Part shown: in pieces, positions 23,678 through 32,086 of the stretch | How positions within the stretch are numbered: position 1 is the stretch's first letter | Layout of the letters: each line of letters begins with the position of its first letter | Source of the DNA: Caldithrix abyssi DSM 13497 | Lineage (GTDB): Bacteria > Calditrichota > Calditrichia > Calditrichales > Calditrichaceae | DNA length: 64,000 bases | Reading direction: 5' to 3' | Assembly: GCF_001886815.1 (NCBI RefSeq) | Contig: NZ_CP018099.1 | Coordinates: forward strand, 3,470,501 to 3,534,500 | The notes under the pieces: generated by a model | Told to the model about the DNA's origin: nothing | Seen by the model: the letters and a program-made list of their open reading frames with translations, nothing else | The model's database searches: none | Made by a program: the position numbers and the translations under genes

Positions 23678-25037
23678 AGTTTTCCTGATCGATGATGACG
23701 TGGTTTATTTAAAATCATTGAAAGAGTTTCTCGAAGTAAACAACTTTCAGGCTGAGATTTCTTCTAATCCGCGCAAGGCGGTTGCAACGTTTCAAAATAA
23801 GGAATTCGATTGCGTTTTACTCGATTTAAAAATGCCGGGATTGGATGGTATCCAATTACTGGAAAAATTTCTGGAAATCCGGACGGATGTTCCGATTATT
23901 ATGGTTTCCGGAGAAGGAACCATTCCCCTGGCCATTAAAGCCATACGTATGGGCGCTTATGATTTTATTGAAAAATCAGATGATCCTAACCGTATTTTAA
24001 TCACTTTAAGTAATGCTATCGAAAAACGAAAACTATTTCTGGAAAAATCCGTTTTAAAAGCTCAAATTGACGAAACCTATTCCATCGTCGGCCAAAGCGA
24101 AGCCATTCAGAAAATCTTAGATAAAATAGAGATGGTAGCCAGAAGCAACGCCAAAGTATTAATCACCGGCGAAAGCGGCACCGGCAAGGAATTAGTAGCC
24201 CGCGCCATTCATAACAATAGTTTGCGAGCCGGCAAACCGTTTGTTAAAATCAACTGCGCAGCCATCCCATCCATGCTTCTGGAAAGCGAACTGTTCGGAC
24301 ACAAAAAGGGGGCGTTTACCGGGGCGCATCAGGATTACAAAGGCAAATTTCTGGTTGCCGACGGAGGTACGCTCTTTTTAGATGAAATCGGAGATATGAG
24401 TCCGGAGCTGCAGGCCAAACTGTTAAGAGTATTAGAAAACAATGAGGTAGAGGTAATCGGTAACCCCTTACCAATCAAAGTGGATGTGCGATTGATTGCC
24501 GCTACCAACCAGAATCTTCCACAATTGATCCGCGATGGAAAATTTCGCGAAGACCTTTTCCATCGTTTAAACGTCATTCAGGTTCACATTCCCCCATTAC
24601 GCGAGCGTCCGGAAGATATCCCGCCTCTTGCGGATCATTTTATCAAGATGTTTGCCCAAACCTATAACAAACCGGTTCGGGGAATTAGCGAACAGGCCTT
24701 GCAAATTTTAAAACAAAATGAGTGGACGGGAAATATCAGAGAATTGCGAAATGTTATTGAAAAGGTGATTGTTTTGACCGATAAAGAAATTATTGACGCG
24801 CAGGAAATTAACGAGGCTTTGGGCAGCGCGCCAACAGCCCAACGCCTTTCTTTCTCCAACGGCAAAAGCCTGAAAAAAGCGCTGGAAGAATACGAAAAGT
24901 TTTATATTGAACAAACATTAAAACAACATTCCTGGAAAATTCTGGATTCTGCCAAAGCCCTGGACATTGATCGAACGGCCCTGTTCAGAAAGATGCGTAA
25001 ATTTGGCATCCAGAAAGATGACTACGTTCGTTCGTAG
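23667..25037 (+). CDS. NtrC-family sigma-54-dependent response regulator
   Basis: A 456-residue regulator in three parts. The receiver domain (residues 1-~120) has acidic pocket D9-D11, phospho-acceptor D53 in LLDLKMPG and the conserved Lys in 'YDFIEKSD'. The AAA+ domain (~140-370) has Walker A GESGTGKE, the sigma-54 contact loop GAFTGA, Walker B 'GTLFLDEIGD' and the arginine-finger region 'FREDLFHRLNV'. The Fis-type helix-turn-helix at the end reads 'DSAKALDIDRTALFRKMRKFGI'. It overlaps the kinase gene by 11 bp. It should bind upstream sites and open RpoN promoters; the palindrome at 18725 with the -24/-12 promoter at 18840 is the obvious local target. Confidence 0.95.
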   Translation: MAFKVFLIDDDVVYLKSLKEFLEVNNFQAEISSNPRKAVATFQNKEFDCVLLDLKMPGLDGIQLLEKFLEIRTDVPIIMVSGEGTIPLAIKAIRMGAYDFIEKSDDPNRILITLSNAIEKRKLFLEKSVLKAQIDETYSIVGQSEAIQKILDKIEMVARSNAKVLITGESGTGKELVARAIHNNSLRAGKPFVKINCAAIPSMLLESELFGHKKGAFTGAHQDYKGKFLVADGGTLFLDEIGDMSPELQAKLLRVLENNEVEVIGNPLPIKVDVRLIAATNQNLPQLIRDGKFREDLFHRLNVIQVHIPPLRERPEDIPPLADHFIKMFAQTYNKPVRGISEQALQILKQNEWTGNIRELRNVIEKVIVLTDKEIIDAQEINEALGSAPTAQRLSFSNGKSLKKALEEYEKFYIEQTLKQHSWKILDSAKALDIDRTALFRKMRKFGIQKDDYVRS

Positions 25038-25187
25038 AGTAAGAGTTGATTGGATACAGGCTTCTGCCATTCCGTGGATCGTCTCCCATCCTTGCCCTGT
25101 GATTTCAAGCATCCCACACCGGTGGGAGACGAGAAATCTTTTTCCTTGTTCAACGGGCACCTTTACCGCTCCCCTTGGACTGCGCTC

Positions 25188-25885
25188 CCTTCGACTCCGC
25201 TCAGGGAGCGGGAGTACAGTTGCCGAGAGAACTCGAAAACCGGTTGCTGAGCGAAGTCGAAGCAACCGTTGATCGTGAAGGGACTTCCTTCGACTACGCT
25301 CAGGGAGCGGGAGTACAGTTGCCGAGAGAACTCGAAAACCGGTTGCTGAGCGAAGTCGAAGCAACCGTTGATCGTGAAGGGACTTCCTTCGACTACGCTC
25401 AGGGAGCGGGAGTACGGTTACTGAGCGAAGTCGAAAACCGGTTGCTGAGCGAAGTCGAAGCAACCGTTGATCGTGAAGGGACTTCCTTCGACTACGCTCA
25501 GGGAGCGGGAGTACGGTTACTGAGCGAAGTCGAAAACCGGTTGCTGAGCGAAGTCGAAGCAACCGTTGATCGTGAAGGGACTTCCTTCGACTCCGATCAG
25601 GGAGCGGGAGTACGGTTACTGAACGTAGTCGAAAACCGGTTGCTGAGCGAAGTCAAAGCAACCGTTGATCGTGAAGGGACTTCCTTCGACTACGCTCAGG
25701 GAGCGGGAGTAAGGTTACTGAGCGTAGTCGAAAACCGGTTGCTGAGCGAAGTCGAAGCAACCTTTGATCGTGAAGGAACTTCCTTCGACTCCGCTCAGGG
25801 AGCGGGAGTACGGTTGCTGAACGTAGTCGGAAACCGGTTGCTGAGCGAAGTCGAAGCAACCGTTGATCGTGAAGGGACTTCCATC
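25188..25885. repeat. 99-bp-period tandem repeat array (seven units) of hairpin elements
   Basis: The block GGTTGCTGAGCGAAGTCGAA recurs at 25242, 25341, 25440, 25539, 25638, 25737 and 25836, each 99 bp after the last. Each unit contains CTCCCT-like/AGGGAG and GGTTGCT/AGCAACC stems around the common core GAGCGNAGTCGA or its complement. Because 99 is a multiple of three, long frames stay open on both strands (25175-26077 plus, 24918-25562 minus); they are repeat artefacts and are not called. Confidence 0.9.
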
Positions 25886-26075
25886 GACTTTGCTCCCCTT
25901 CGGCTCCGCTCCCTTCGGCTCCGCTCAGGGAGCGGTTTTTCCATCGGTGGGGGATTACGGTTGCTGAGCGAAGTCGAAAACCGGTTGCTGAGCGAAGTCG
26001 AAGCAACCGTTGATTGTGAAAAGACTCCCTTCGACTGCGCTCCCTTCGACTACGCTCAGGGAGCGGATTGTTTGT
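25886..26075. repeat. Degenerate hairpin repeats after the 99-bp array
   Basis: Further CTCCCTTCG...CGCTCAGGGAG and GGTTGCT...AGCAACC elements continue without the strict 99-bp period. The section resembles the 12.9-13.2 kb cluster (both contain a CGGTGGGGGATTACGGTTGC-type link in one orientation or the other). Confidence 0.75.
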
Positions 26076-26183
26076 AGTCCCGCAGCGACGATAAATCTTT
26101 TCCCTGTCCACCACTTCTCCCTTGCATCCTTTTGCATAATTCCTTTATTTTGTTATGTTCGTTCAAAAAAAAATGGAATTACT

Positions 26184-26768
26184 ATGAAAGTCAAAATTCT
26201 AAAAAAAGAACGCCTGCTCGATGACTTTTTTAAAGTGGACAGCGCCGAACTGATTCACGAAAAATTTGACGGAACGCTCTCGCCGGTCGTTCGCCGCTTA
26301 AACCTGGAGCGCGGCCAGGCCGTCGCCGTGCTGATTCATCTAACAGACCGCGACTCTCTGGTGCTCATTCGTCAATTCCGCTACGCCGTTTACGAGGCCG
26401 GGGAGGATGGCTGGATCGATGAAATTGTGGCCGGCGTGTTGGACGATGAATCGCCTGAAGCCTGCGCCCGCCGCGAATGTCTGGAAGAAGCAGGCTACGA
26501 GCTGGAACGCCTTGAACACATGGCCACCATTTACGTCAGTCCGGGCATTACCACCGAACGGATTCATATCTTCATCGGCTACACCGATTCCACAAAAAGG
26601 ATCAATGACGGCGGCGGCCTGGACAGCGAAAACGAAGACATTCAAGTTGTTGAATGGACGAGAGAAGAAGCCTTTAAAAAATTGATGAACAAAGAGATTG
26701 AAGATGGCAAAACGCTGTTGGCTGTCCAGCATTTTTTTCTTAACGATCTGCTGAAACGGCGCGGCTAA
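26184..26768 (+). CDS. Nudix hydrolase, NudK/ADP-ribose-pyrophosphatase-like
   Basis: Start taken at ATG 26184 (MKVKILKKERLLDDFFKV); the frame is open further upstream only through the repeat array. The 194-residue product has the Nudix box AGVLDDESPEACARRECLEEAGYEL with the REcLEEaG metal-binding core. The loop before the core is one residue shorter than the standard box, as I recall for GDP-mannose pyrophosphatase NudK, and 'YVSPGITTERIHIFIG' also resembles that group. It should hydrolyse a nucleotide-sugar or ADP-ribose type diphosphate. It stands alone, between the repeat array and the PLP-synthase gene. Confidence 0.85.
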   Translation: MKVKILKKERLLDDFFKVDSAELIHEKFDGTLSPVVRRLNLERGQAVAVLIHLTDRDSLVLIRQFRYAVYEAGEDGWIDEIVAGVLDDESPEACARRECLEEAGYELERLEHMATIYVSPGITTERIHIFIGYTDSTKRINDGGGLDSENEDIQVVEWTREEAFKKLMNKEIEDGKTLLAVQHFFLNDLLKRRG

Positions 26769-26982
26769 CCGGTTTCCGTTTAAGACGGCAACGGCTGATG
26801 CGGTTTCAGAAATTTTAGGGGCCGCCCGTAAAGGGTTTTAGCTACAGCCTGTAAAAATTTAATCGCCCAAATAAAAATAATACAGCCCAATTGCCCTTTT
26901 CTTATGTAAAAATTTTCCCTATATTTCGCCCTGACTTTTGAGAGGGGTAACTGGTTTAATCTTTGGTTAGAGGGAAAACAGC

Positions 26983-27936
26983 ATGACTGTAATGGGAAAG
27001 GTGCATCCAAACCTGCTGGATGCCATTGGCAACACGCCTTTAGTAAAACTTAATTTTGTAACCCAAGGTTTAAAGGCCAACATCTTCGCCAAGCTGGAGT
27101 TCATGAATCCGGGCGGAAGCATTAAAGACCGCATTGCGCGCTACATGATCGAAAAAGCCGAACAGAGCGGGCGAATAAAACCGGGCGACACAATCATCGA
27201 GAACTCTTCCGGCAATACGGCCATCGGTCTGGCCATGGTGGCCATCCAGAAAGGCTACAAGTGTAAGATCGTCATTCGCGACACCACCAGTCCGGAAAAG
27301 ATCCGCATGTTGCAGCATTTAGGAGCCGAAACGATTTTGGTGGACGCTTCTCTACCGCCGGAAGATGAAAAGTCCTACAACCATTTCGCCGAACATCTGG
27401 CAAAACGCACGCCCAACGCCTATTATGTGGATCAACACAACAATCTGGACAACAACGAAGCGCACTACAAAACCACCGGCCCGGAAATCTGGCAGCAGCT
27501 TTCAGGAAAGATCGATTACCTGGTTTGCGGCATTGGCACGGGCGGCACCTTGTTTGGCGCCGGTCGCTATCTAAAAGAAAAGAATCCGCAAATCAAATTA
27601 ATCGGCATCGATCCGCAGGGTTCGGTTTTTTACCACTACTTCAAACACCATAAAAAGGTTCGGCCCGCTCCCTACCGTCTGGAAGGCCTGGGCGACGAAT
27701 TTATCTTAAAAACCGTTGAATTCGAACTGCTGGACGACATGCTTCAGGTGGACGACGAAACGGCTTTTGACTACAGCCGACGCCTGGCGCGCGAAGAGGG
27801 CATAATCGCCGGCGGCTCCAGCGGCGCTAATTTATACGGCGCGCTGGAAATTGCCCGCAAGATCGATCGCGAAGTGAATATCGTTACCATCTTCCCCGAT
27901 TCGGGCTTTCGCTATTTAAGTAGTATTTTTGTTTGA
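26983..27936 (+). CDS. PLP-dependent cysteine synthase / cystathionine beta-synthase family enzyme
   Basis: A 317-residue fold-type II PLP enzyme. Visible motifs: 'LDAIGNTPLVKL' at the N-terminus, the PLP Schiff-base Lys in 'MNPGGSIKDRIA', the substrate loop 'ENSSGNTAIGLAM', the phosphate-binding loop 'CGIGTGGTLFGAG' and 'AGGSSGANLYGA' near the end. There is no CBS regulatory domain, so it is the short catalytic form. It should make cysteine from O-acetylserine (or O-phosphoserine), or cystathionine from serine and homocysteine; sequence alone does not decide. The gene ends just before murB (5 bp from its ATG). Confidence 0.85.
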   Translation: MTVMGKVHPNLLDAIGNTPLVKLNFVTQGLKANIFAKLEFMNPGGSIKDRIARYMIEKAEQSGRIKPGDTIIENSSGNTAIGLAMVAIQKGYKCKIVIRDTTSPEKIRMLQHLGAETILVDASLPPEDEKSYNHFAEHLAKRTPNAYYVDQHNNLDNNEAHYKTTGPEIWQQLSGKIDYLVCGIGTGGTLFGAGRYLKEKNPQIKLIGIDPQGSVFYHYFKHHKKVRPAPYRLEGLGDEFILKTVEFELLDDMLQVDDETAFDYSRRLAREEGIIAGGSSGANLYGALEIARKIDREVNIVTIFPDSGFRYLSSIFV

Positions 27937-27940
27937 AAGT

Positions 27941-28942
27941 ATGAACGTGTTCATTAAAACCGCCCTGAAAATGGGCCTGAATGTTTTAACGGATTTTCCG
28001 CTTGCGCCCCTGACCACCTTTGGCATTGGGGGGCCGGCAAAGTATTACCTTAAAGTCCACACAGCGCAGCAGTTGATGGACGCCATGCGCCTGGCCCGGC
28101 AGTTCGATCTTCCTTTTAAAGTACTGGGCCAGGCCAGTAATGTGCTCATCTCCGACGCGGGATACAACGGATTAATCATTCACAATCATTCCGCGCATTT
28201 TGAAGAACTGCCCGCCGCCGATGATTTAAAACCGCCCGTTTTTCCCCGCTTCCCCGAATTGTTTGAAGTAAACGCGAAAGACTGCCGACCGCTGCTGCTC
28301 AGGATCGCTTCCGGCATGCGCCTGAGCGCGCTGATCCGTGCCATGCACCGCCAGAACATGCTGGGGCTGGAATGGTTTGCCGGTATTCCGGCCACCACAG
28401 GCGGCGCGCTTTACATGAACGCGCACGGCGGCCCCTGTTTTTTCGGAGATTTTGTCCACTCAGCGCGATTATTCGACGGCCGGCAGGTGAAAAGCGTCGA
28501 TGCTTCTTATTTCCGCTTTGCTTACGATTACAGCATTTTGCACCAGACGGGGGAAATTGTGCTGGACGTTGTGCTTTACGGATGGCAAGGGCCCGTTGAC
28601 AGGGCAAAACAATTTTACAAATGGTGGGCATCGCAAAAACGCATTCAGCCCCAGACTTCGGCCGGATGCATCTTCCAGAATCTCGACGAACAAGATCGGC
28701 AGCGCTTAAACCTGCCCACGTCTTCCGTGGGATATTTTATCGACCGCGTGCTGGGCGTAAAAGGTGTGCGCAAGGGCGGCGCCATAATCTCCAACGCCCA
28801 CGCCGCTTTTATTGAAAATACAGGAAAGGCCCGCGCCTCAGACGTGCTGTTTTTAATCAATCTAATTAAAAACGAAGCGCTTAACAAAACCGGCGTGCGT
28901 TTGAAACTGGAAATTGAATTAATCGGCTTTGATGAAATGTAG
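27941..28942 (+). CDS. murB: UDP-N-acetylenolpyruvoylglucosamine reductase
   Basis: Start taken at ATG 27941, although an in-frame TTG lies at 27929. The 333-residue flavoenzyme reduces UDP-GlcNAc-enolpyruvate to UDP-MurNAc in the cytoplasm. FAD-binding motifs: 'TTFGIGGPAKYY', 'LGQASNVLISDAGYNGLII' and 'WFAGIPATTGGALYMNAHGG'. The proton-donor position, Ser in the usual AGS-FKNP motif, reads SAGCIFQN here, with Cys in place of Ser. The C-terminal 'NTGKARASDVLFLINLI...LEIELIGF' block, with the late Glu, is present. It sits directly upstream of murA, which supplies its substrate, so the two steps are encoded side by side. Confidence 0.9.
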   Translation: MNVFIKTALKMGLNVLTDFPLAPLTTFGIGGPAKYYLKVHTAQQLMDAMRLARQFDLPFKVLGQASNVLISDAGYNGLIIHNHSAHFEELPAADDLKPPVFPRFPELFEVNAKDCRPLLLRIASGMRLSALIRAMHRQNMLGLEWFAGIPATTGGALYMNAHGGPCFFGDFVHSARLFDGRQVKSVDASYFRFAYDYSILHQTGEIVLDVVLYGWQGPVDRAKQFYKWWASQKRIQPQTSAGCIFQNLDEQDRQRLNLPTSSVGYFIDRVLGVKGVRKGGAIISNAHAAFIENTGKARASDVLFLINLIKNEALNKTGVRLKLEIELIGFDEM

Positions 28943-28966
28943 TTTTTTAACGATAAAGGGAGCAAA

Positions 28967-30226
28967 ATGGCCAGATTTTTAATTACAGGCGAACAACAAC
29001 TACAGGGCGAAATAAAAACGGCAGGCAATAAAAACGCCGCGCTGCCTATCATCGCCGCCACCTTGTTGACCGAAGAAAGCTGTATCCTGCGCAACATGCC
29101 GGAAATTCGGGACGTGCATGCCATGCTCGCCTTGCTCAAAAGCGTTGGTAAAAAGGTGGAACGCCTGAAACCCAATGTTTACCGAATTAACGGGCAGGTC
29201 AACAACCAACAACTGCCCTATGAGATGGGCACCAATTTACGGGCTTCGGTTCTTTTTCTGGGCGGTTTGCTGCCGGTCACGGGCGAGGTTCGCCTGCCTC
29301 CGCCGGGTGGCTGCGTGATTGGCCGACGAAATCTGGATGCGCATTTTGATGTGGCCGCTTCTTTTGGCGCGCAAGTTGAATTTGACGAGAGTGTTTACGT
29401 TTTTCGCGCATCGGGCGTTCTTCCCGCGCATATCTGGTTGCGCGAGGCTTCGGTTACGGCAACGGCCAACGCGCTGTTGATCGCCGCCAGAACCGCCGGG
29501 CAAACCGTCATCGAAAACGCCGCTTCCGAACCGCACATTGGCGATTTGTGCAATGTTCTGACTAAAATGGGCGCGCAGATCGAAGGCATCGGCTCCAACA
29601 AATTACGAATCATCGGCCGTGAGCGCCTAACAGGCTTTGAGCACGATATCGTGCCCGACCACATCGAAGCCGGAACCTTTGCCATTACCGCGGCCTGTCT
29701 GCAAAGCGAGCTGGTTATCCACGACGCCCTGCAGGAACACCTGCGTATGATCGCCTTTCACTTACAGCAGATGAATGTCGATCTGCAATTCATTGATAAC
29801 AGAACTCTGCACATCAAGCCGTCAAAGTTAATTTCGAAGACCGGCAAAGTGCAGGTGGGGCTGTGGCCCGGCTTCCCCACCGATTTAATGAGTCCGATGA
29901 TTGTGCTGGCCACCCAGGCGCAGGGCATGACGCTCTGCCACGACTGGATGTACGAATCGCGCATGTTTTTTGTCGATAAGCTTTCCATTATGGGCGCCAA
30001 CACCATCTTGTGCGATCCACACCGCGTGATTGTGCACGGCCCATCCCCTTTAAAAGGGCAGGAACTAAGCAGCCCGGATATCCGCGCTGGCATTGCCTTG
30101 CTCATCGCCGCCATGGCCGCCAGAGGCCAGAGCGTGATCGATCGTATTGAACTGATTGACCGCGGTTACGAAAACATCGACGTCAGGTTGAACAAAATCG
30201 GCGCCGACATCCAAAGAGTGGATTAA
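28967..30226 (+). CDS. murA: UDP-N-acetylglucosamine 1-carboxyvinyltransferase
   Basis: A 419-residue EPSP-synthase-fold enzyme that transfers enolpyruvate from PEP to UDP-GlcNAc, the first committed step of peptidoglycan synthesis. 'GEIKTAGNKNAALPIIAATLLT' carries the conserved Lys/Asn pair (KTAGNKNA). The catalytic Cys is present in the flexible loop PPPGGCVIGRR, so the enzyme should be of the fosfomycin-sensitive type. 'PDHIEAGTFAITAACL' and 'GFPTDLMSPMIVLATQAQG' are later family blocks. It lies 24 bp after murB with its own GGGAG ribosome site. Confidence 0.95.
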   Translation: MARFLITGEQQLQGEIKTAGNKNAALPIIAATLLTEESCILRNMPEIRDVHAMLALLKSVGKKVERLKPNVYRINGQVNNQQLPYEMGTNLRASVLFLGGLLPVTGEVRLPPPGGCVIGRRNLDAHFDVAASFGAQVEFDESVYVFRASGVLPAHIWLREASVTATANALLIAARTAGQTVIENAASEPHIGDLCNVLTKMGAQIEGIGSNKLRIIGRERLTGFEHDIVPDHIEAGTFAITAACLQSELVIHDALQEHLRMIAFHLQQMNVDLQFIDNRTLHIKPSKLISKTGKVQVGLWPGFPTDLMSPMIVLATQAQGMTLCHDWMYESRMFFVDKLSIMGANTILCDPHRVIVHGPSPLKGQELSSPDIRAGIALLIAAMAARGQSVIDRIELIDRGYENIDVRLNKIGADIQRVD

Positions 30227-30712
30227 GACACGCGGAACAAAACGTTGTTTTAGCAAGGAGATTTTCCCTTTTGCCGGAGGCTGCGACTGCCGAATGAGCG
30301 AGGTTGCTGTTTTTTTCAATTAGATTGTATTTCCAGGGCCGCAAAGCCGCAACCAAAAACGAACCACCAAGAGCGCAAAGAGTGTTAAAAATTTAAAATA
30401 GTTTTAATTGCCCTCACCCTCTTGATCTCCTTTTTCAAGAATAAAAGTCTGGGAGAGGGGAACGCTGAAAGTGGACAGTTGCCATTCAACCATTCAACTA
30501 ATCAACTATTCAACCAATCCAGCAGCACAAAAATTTTCGCACGCTAATGCATTACATTTTTTGAAGGAAGTATTCTAAATTTAGCAAGAGGCAGCGGCCG
30601 GTAAATCTATGTCTTGCGGGCGGGCTGCACAGATCAGGGGATTCTTCGCTTGGCGAAGAATCCCATTCAAGCGACCTAAAAAATTAAAAGCGGGCTGAAC
30701 CTCGCCTTTCTC
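30227..30712. other. Convergent intergenic region with dispersed repeat
   Basis: 486 bp between convergent murA and the GWxTD gene, without a coding frame. Positions 30483-30547 (ATTCAACCATTCAACTAATC ... CAGCACAAAAATTTTCGC) are an inverted copy of 12738-12790. Generic 'CGCAAAGCCGC' and 'AGAGCGCAAAGAG' motifs also occur. The hairpin at 30638 is listed separately. Confidence 0.5.
30638..30664. terminator. Perfect short-loop hairpin, possible bidirectional terminator
   Basis: GGGATTCTTCGC and GCGAAGAATCCC form a perfect 12-bp stem with a 3-nt loop between convergent genes. There is no T-run on either side. Confidence 0.5.
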
Positions 30713-32011
30713 TTAATAATCATACTCCATATCGTAATATCGCGGATCCAGACGGTAGTCGCCAAAACCGGTGTAATCCACAAACAAAAACGTCTTGCGC
30801 AGCGTGTAGTACTGCCATATCTCGTAAGGCGGACTATCGATTTCAAACGGATGGCGCTCAATATCGTCGGGAAAGCCAAATTTAATTAAAATGCGCCCGC
30901 GATCGGTCTCCCAGCCATCCTGGGTCATGGTCGAAAAATAGGTGTTGGCGTAGTTGACGCGCTTGAAATATTCGTCCTTCAACTCGTTTTTAGCCGTGGT
31001 CGGATCCGGATCGCGCTCCTTCCAGTAGCGTTCAAAAAAAGCCTTCTTTTCTTCCAGCGAAGCATTTAAGTATTTTTTTAAAGTGTCCGCGTTTAAGATG
31101 TAAGACATCTGATGCAGAGCCAGGTCGATATCTTCTTCTGTGCTGGGAACCGTTGACCAGAAGAAAGAAAAGCTCTGCGAAACCTGCGCTTTTTTGTTGC
31201 CAACGATGGCTTCTACGGTGAGTAAATATTTATTCCGTTTCAGGCGTTCTCTTTTTAACGTGAATAATTGTGAAAAGATATGGTTTTGTGGTATCACCGT
31301 GATCATGCTGTCGATCTCAACAATTTTCTTTTTACTGCGCCGTTTTTCGCCTTTAAAAATGTAGCGCAGGGTTACCGGTTGGCCAATCTGTTTTACGTAA
31401 ACATCATAATAAACGTAAAAAATGCCGGCCTTTACCGTAAAGTTGTTGCTGAAGGTCGGTTCATAATCGACTACCTGCCCGCTGGAATCCTGAGTCACAC
31501 TCTGTAAAAAGAGCAAACTGCCCAGCGCAACGGGTTTATCGCTAAACTCCTTAAAAGTAAATTTGATTTTACGCTTGGCCGATTTATTGGTGATTAAATC
31601 CGTGGCTTTAGCCAGCAACGAATATTCTCCCGGCGGCAATTTAAATTCTTCTTTCAGAACCACCGCCTCTTCCCGGCTGTTGGTCAAATCAAACGAAGGC
31701 ACGTTGATTTTGCGGTTAACGGTGCGCATCATAACCACATTTTCGTTCTGATCATAAATAGCAAATAGCATTTCGAACTGCGTGTCAAAACCGCTGGTAT
31801 CGCTTTTGATAAAAGTTAAATCATCGTACAGATGGCTGGACATGATCAGCAGACGATGGTGTTTTAAATCCGCATCGAAACGATGCTGGTAGGTAAGCTC
31901 AAAAAAGGGCAGGCCTACCCCGCTCTGCTGGTTGGTTCCCATATACTGGGCAAAGGCGGCGCCGCTAACAAAACCTAACAAAAGGACGATTAAAGAAACT
32001 TTAAATTTCAT
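30713..32011 (-). CDS. GWxTD-domain protein
   Basis: Start taken at ATG 32011 (MKFKVSLIVLLL), with a TTG alternative at 32023. The ~432-residue product has a signal peptide ending near 'AAFAQ'. The middle part holds beta-rich segments. The C-terminal ~110 residues match the GWxTD domain: 'RYWKERDPDPTTAKNELKDEYFKRVNYAN' leads into 'DGWETDRGRILIKFGFPDDIERHP' and the tail 'FLFVDYTGFGDYRLDP'. GWxTD proteins are common in Calditrichota, Ignavibacteria and related phyla; their function is not established. It follows rimO on the same strand by 75 bp. Confidence 0.85.
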   Translation of the reverse strand: MKFKVSLIVLLLGFVSGAAFAQYMGTNQQSGVGLPFFELTYQHRFDADLKHHRLLIMSSHLYDDLTFIKSDTSGFDTQFEMLFAIYDQNENVVMMRTVNRKINVPSFDLTNSREEAVVLKEEFKLPPGEYSLLAKATDLITNKSAKRKIKFTFKEFSDKPVALGSLLFLQSVTQDSSGQVVDYEPTFSNNFTVKAGIFYVYYDVYVKQIGQPVTLRYIFKGEKRRSKKKIVEIDSMITVIPQNHIFSQLFTLKRERLKRNKYLLTVEAIVGNKKAQVSQSFSFFWSTVPSTEEDIDLALHQMSYILNADTLKKYLNASLEEKKAFFERYWKERDPDPTTAKNELKDEYFKRVNYANTYFSTMTQDGWETDRGRILIKFGFPDDIERHPFEIDSPPYEIWQYYTLRKTFLFVDYTGFGDYRLDPRYYDMEYDY

Positions 32012-32086
32012 CTTTTTTCTCAAACTCTAATTCCAACATATCCTGTTAAAAATACAAAAATATTGGCCAATTGTAAAATCTTAACT

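Noticed and set aside
25188-25885. CRISPR array
   Set aside because: The units are nearly identical along their whole length, with no unique spacers, and no cas genes are present.
25175-26077. A 300-residue open frame over the tandem repeats, with a 214-residue partner on the other strand (24918-25562)
   Set aside because: The 99-bp period is a multiple of three, so frames stay open automatically. There is no start signal, and the DNA repeats outside any gene elsewhere (12.9-13.2 kb).
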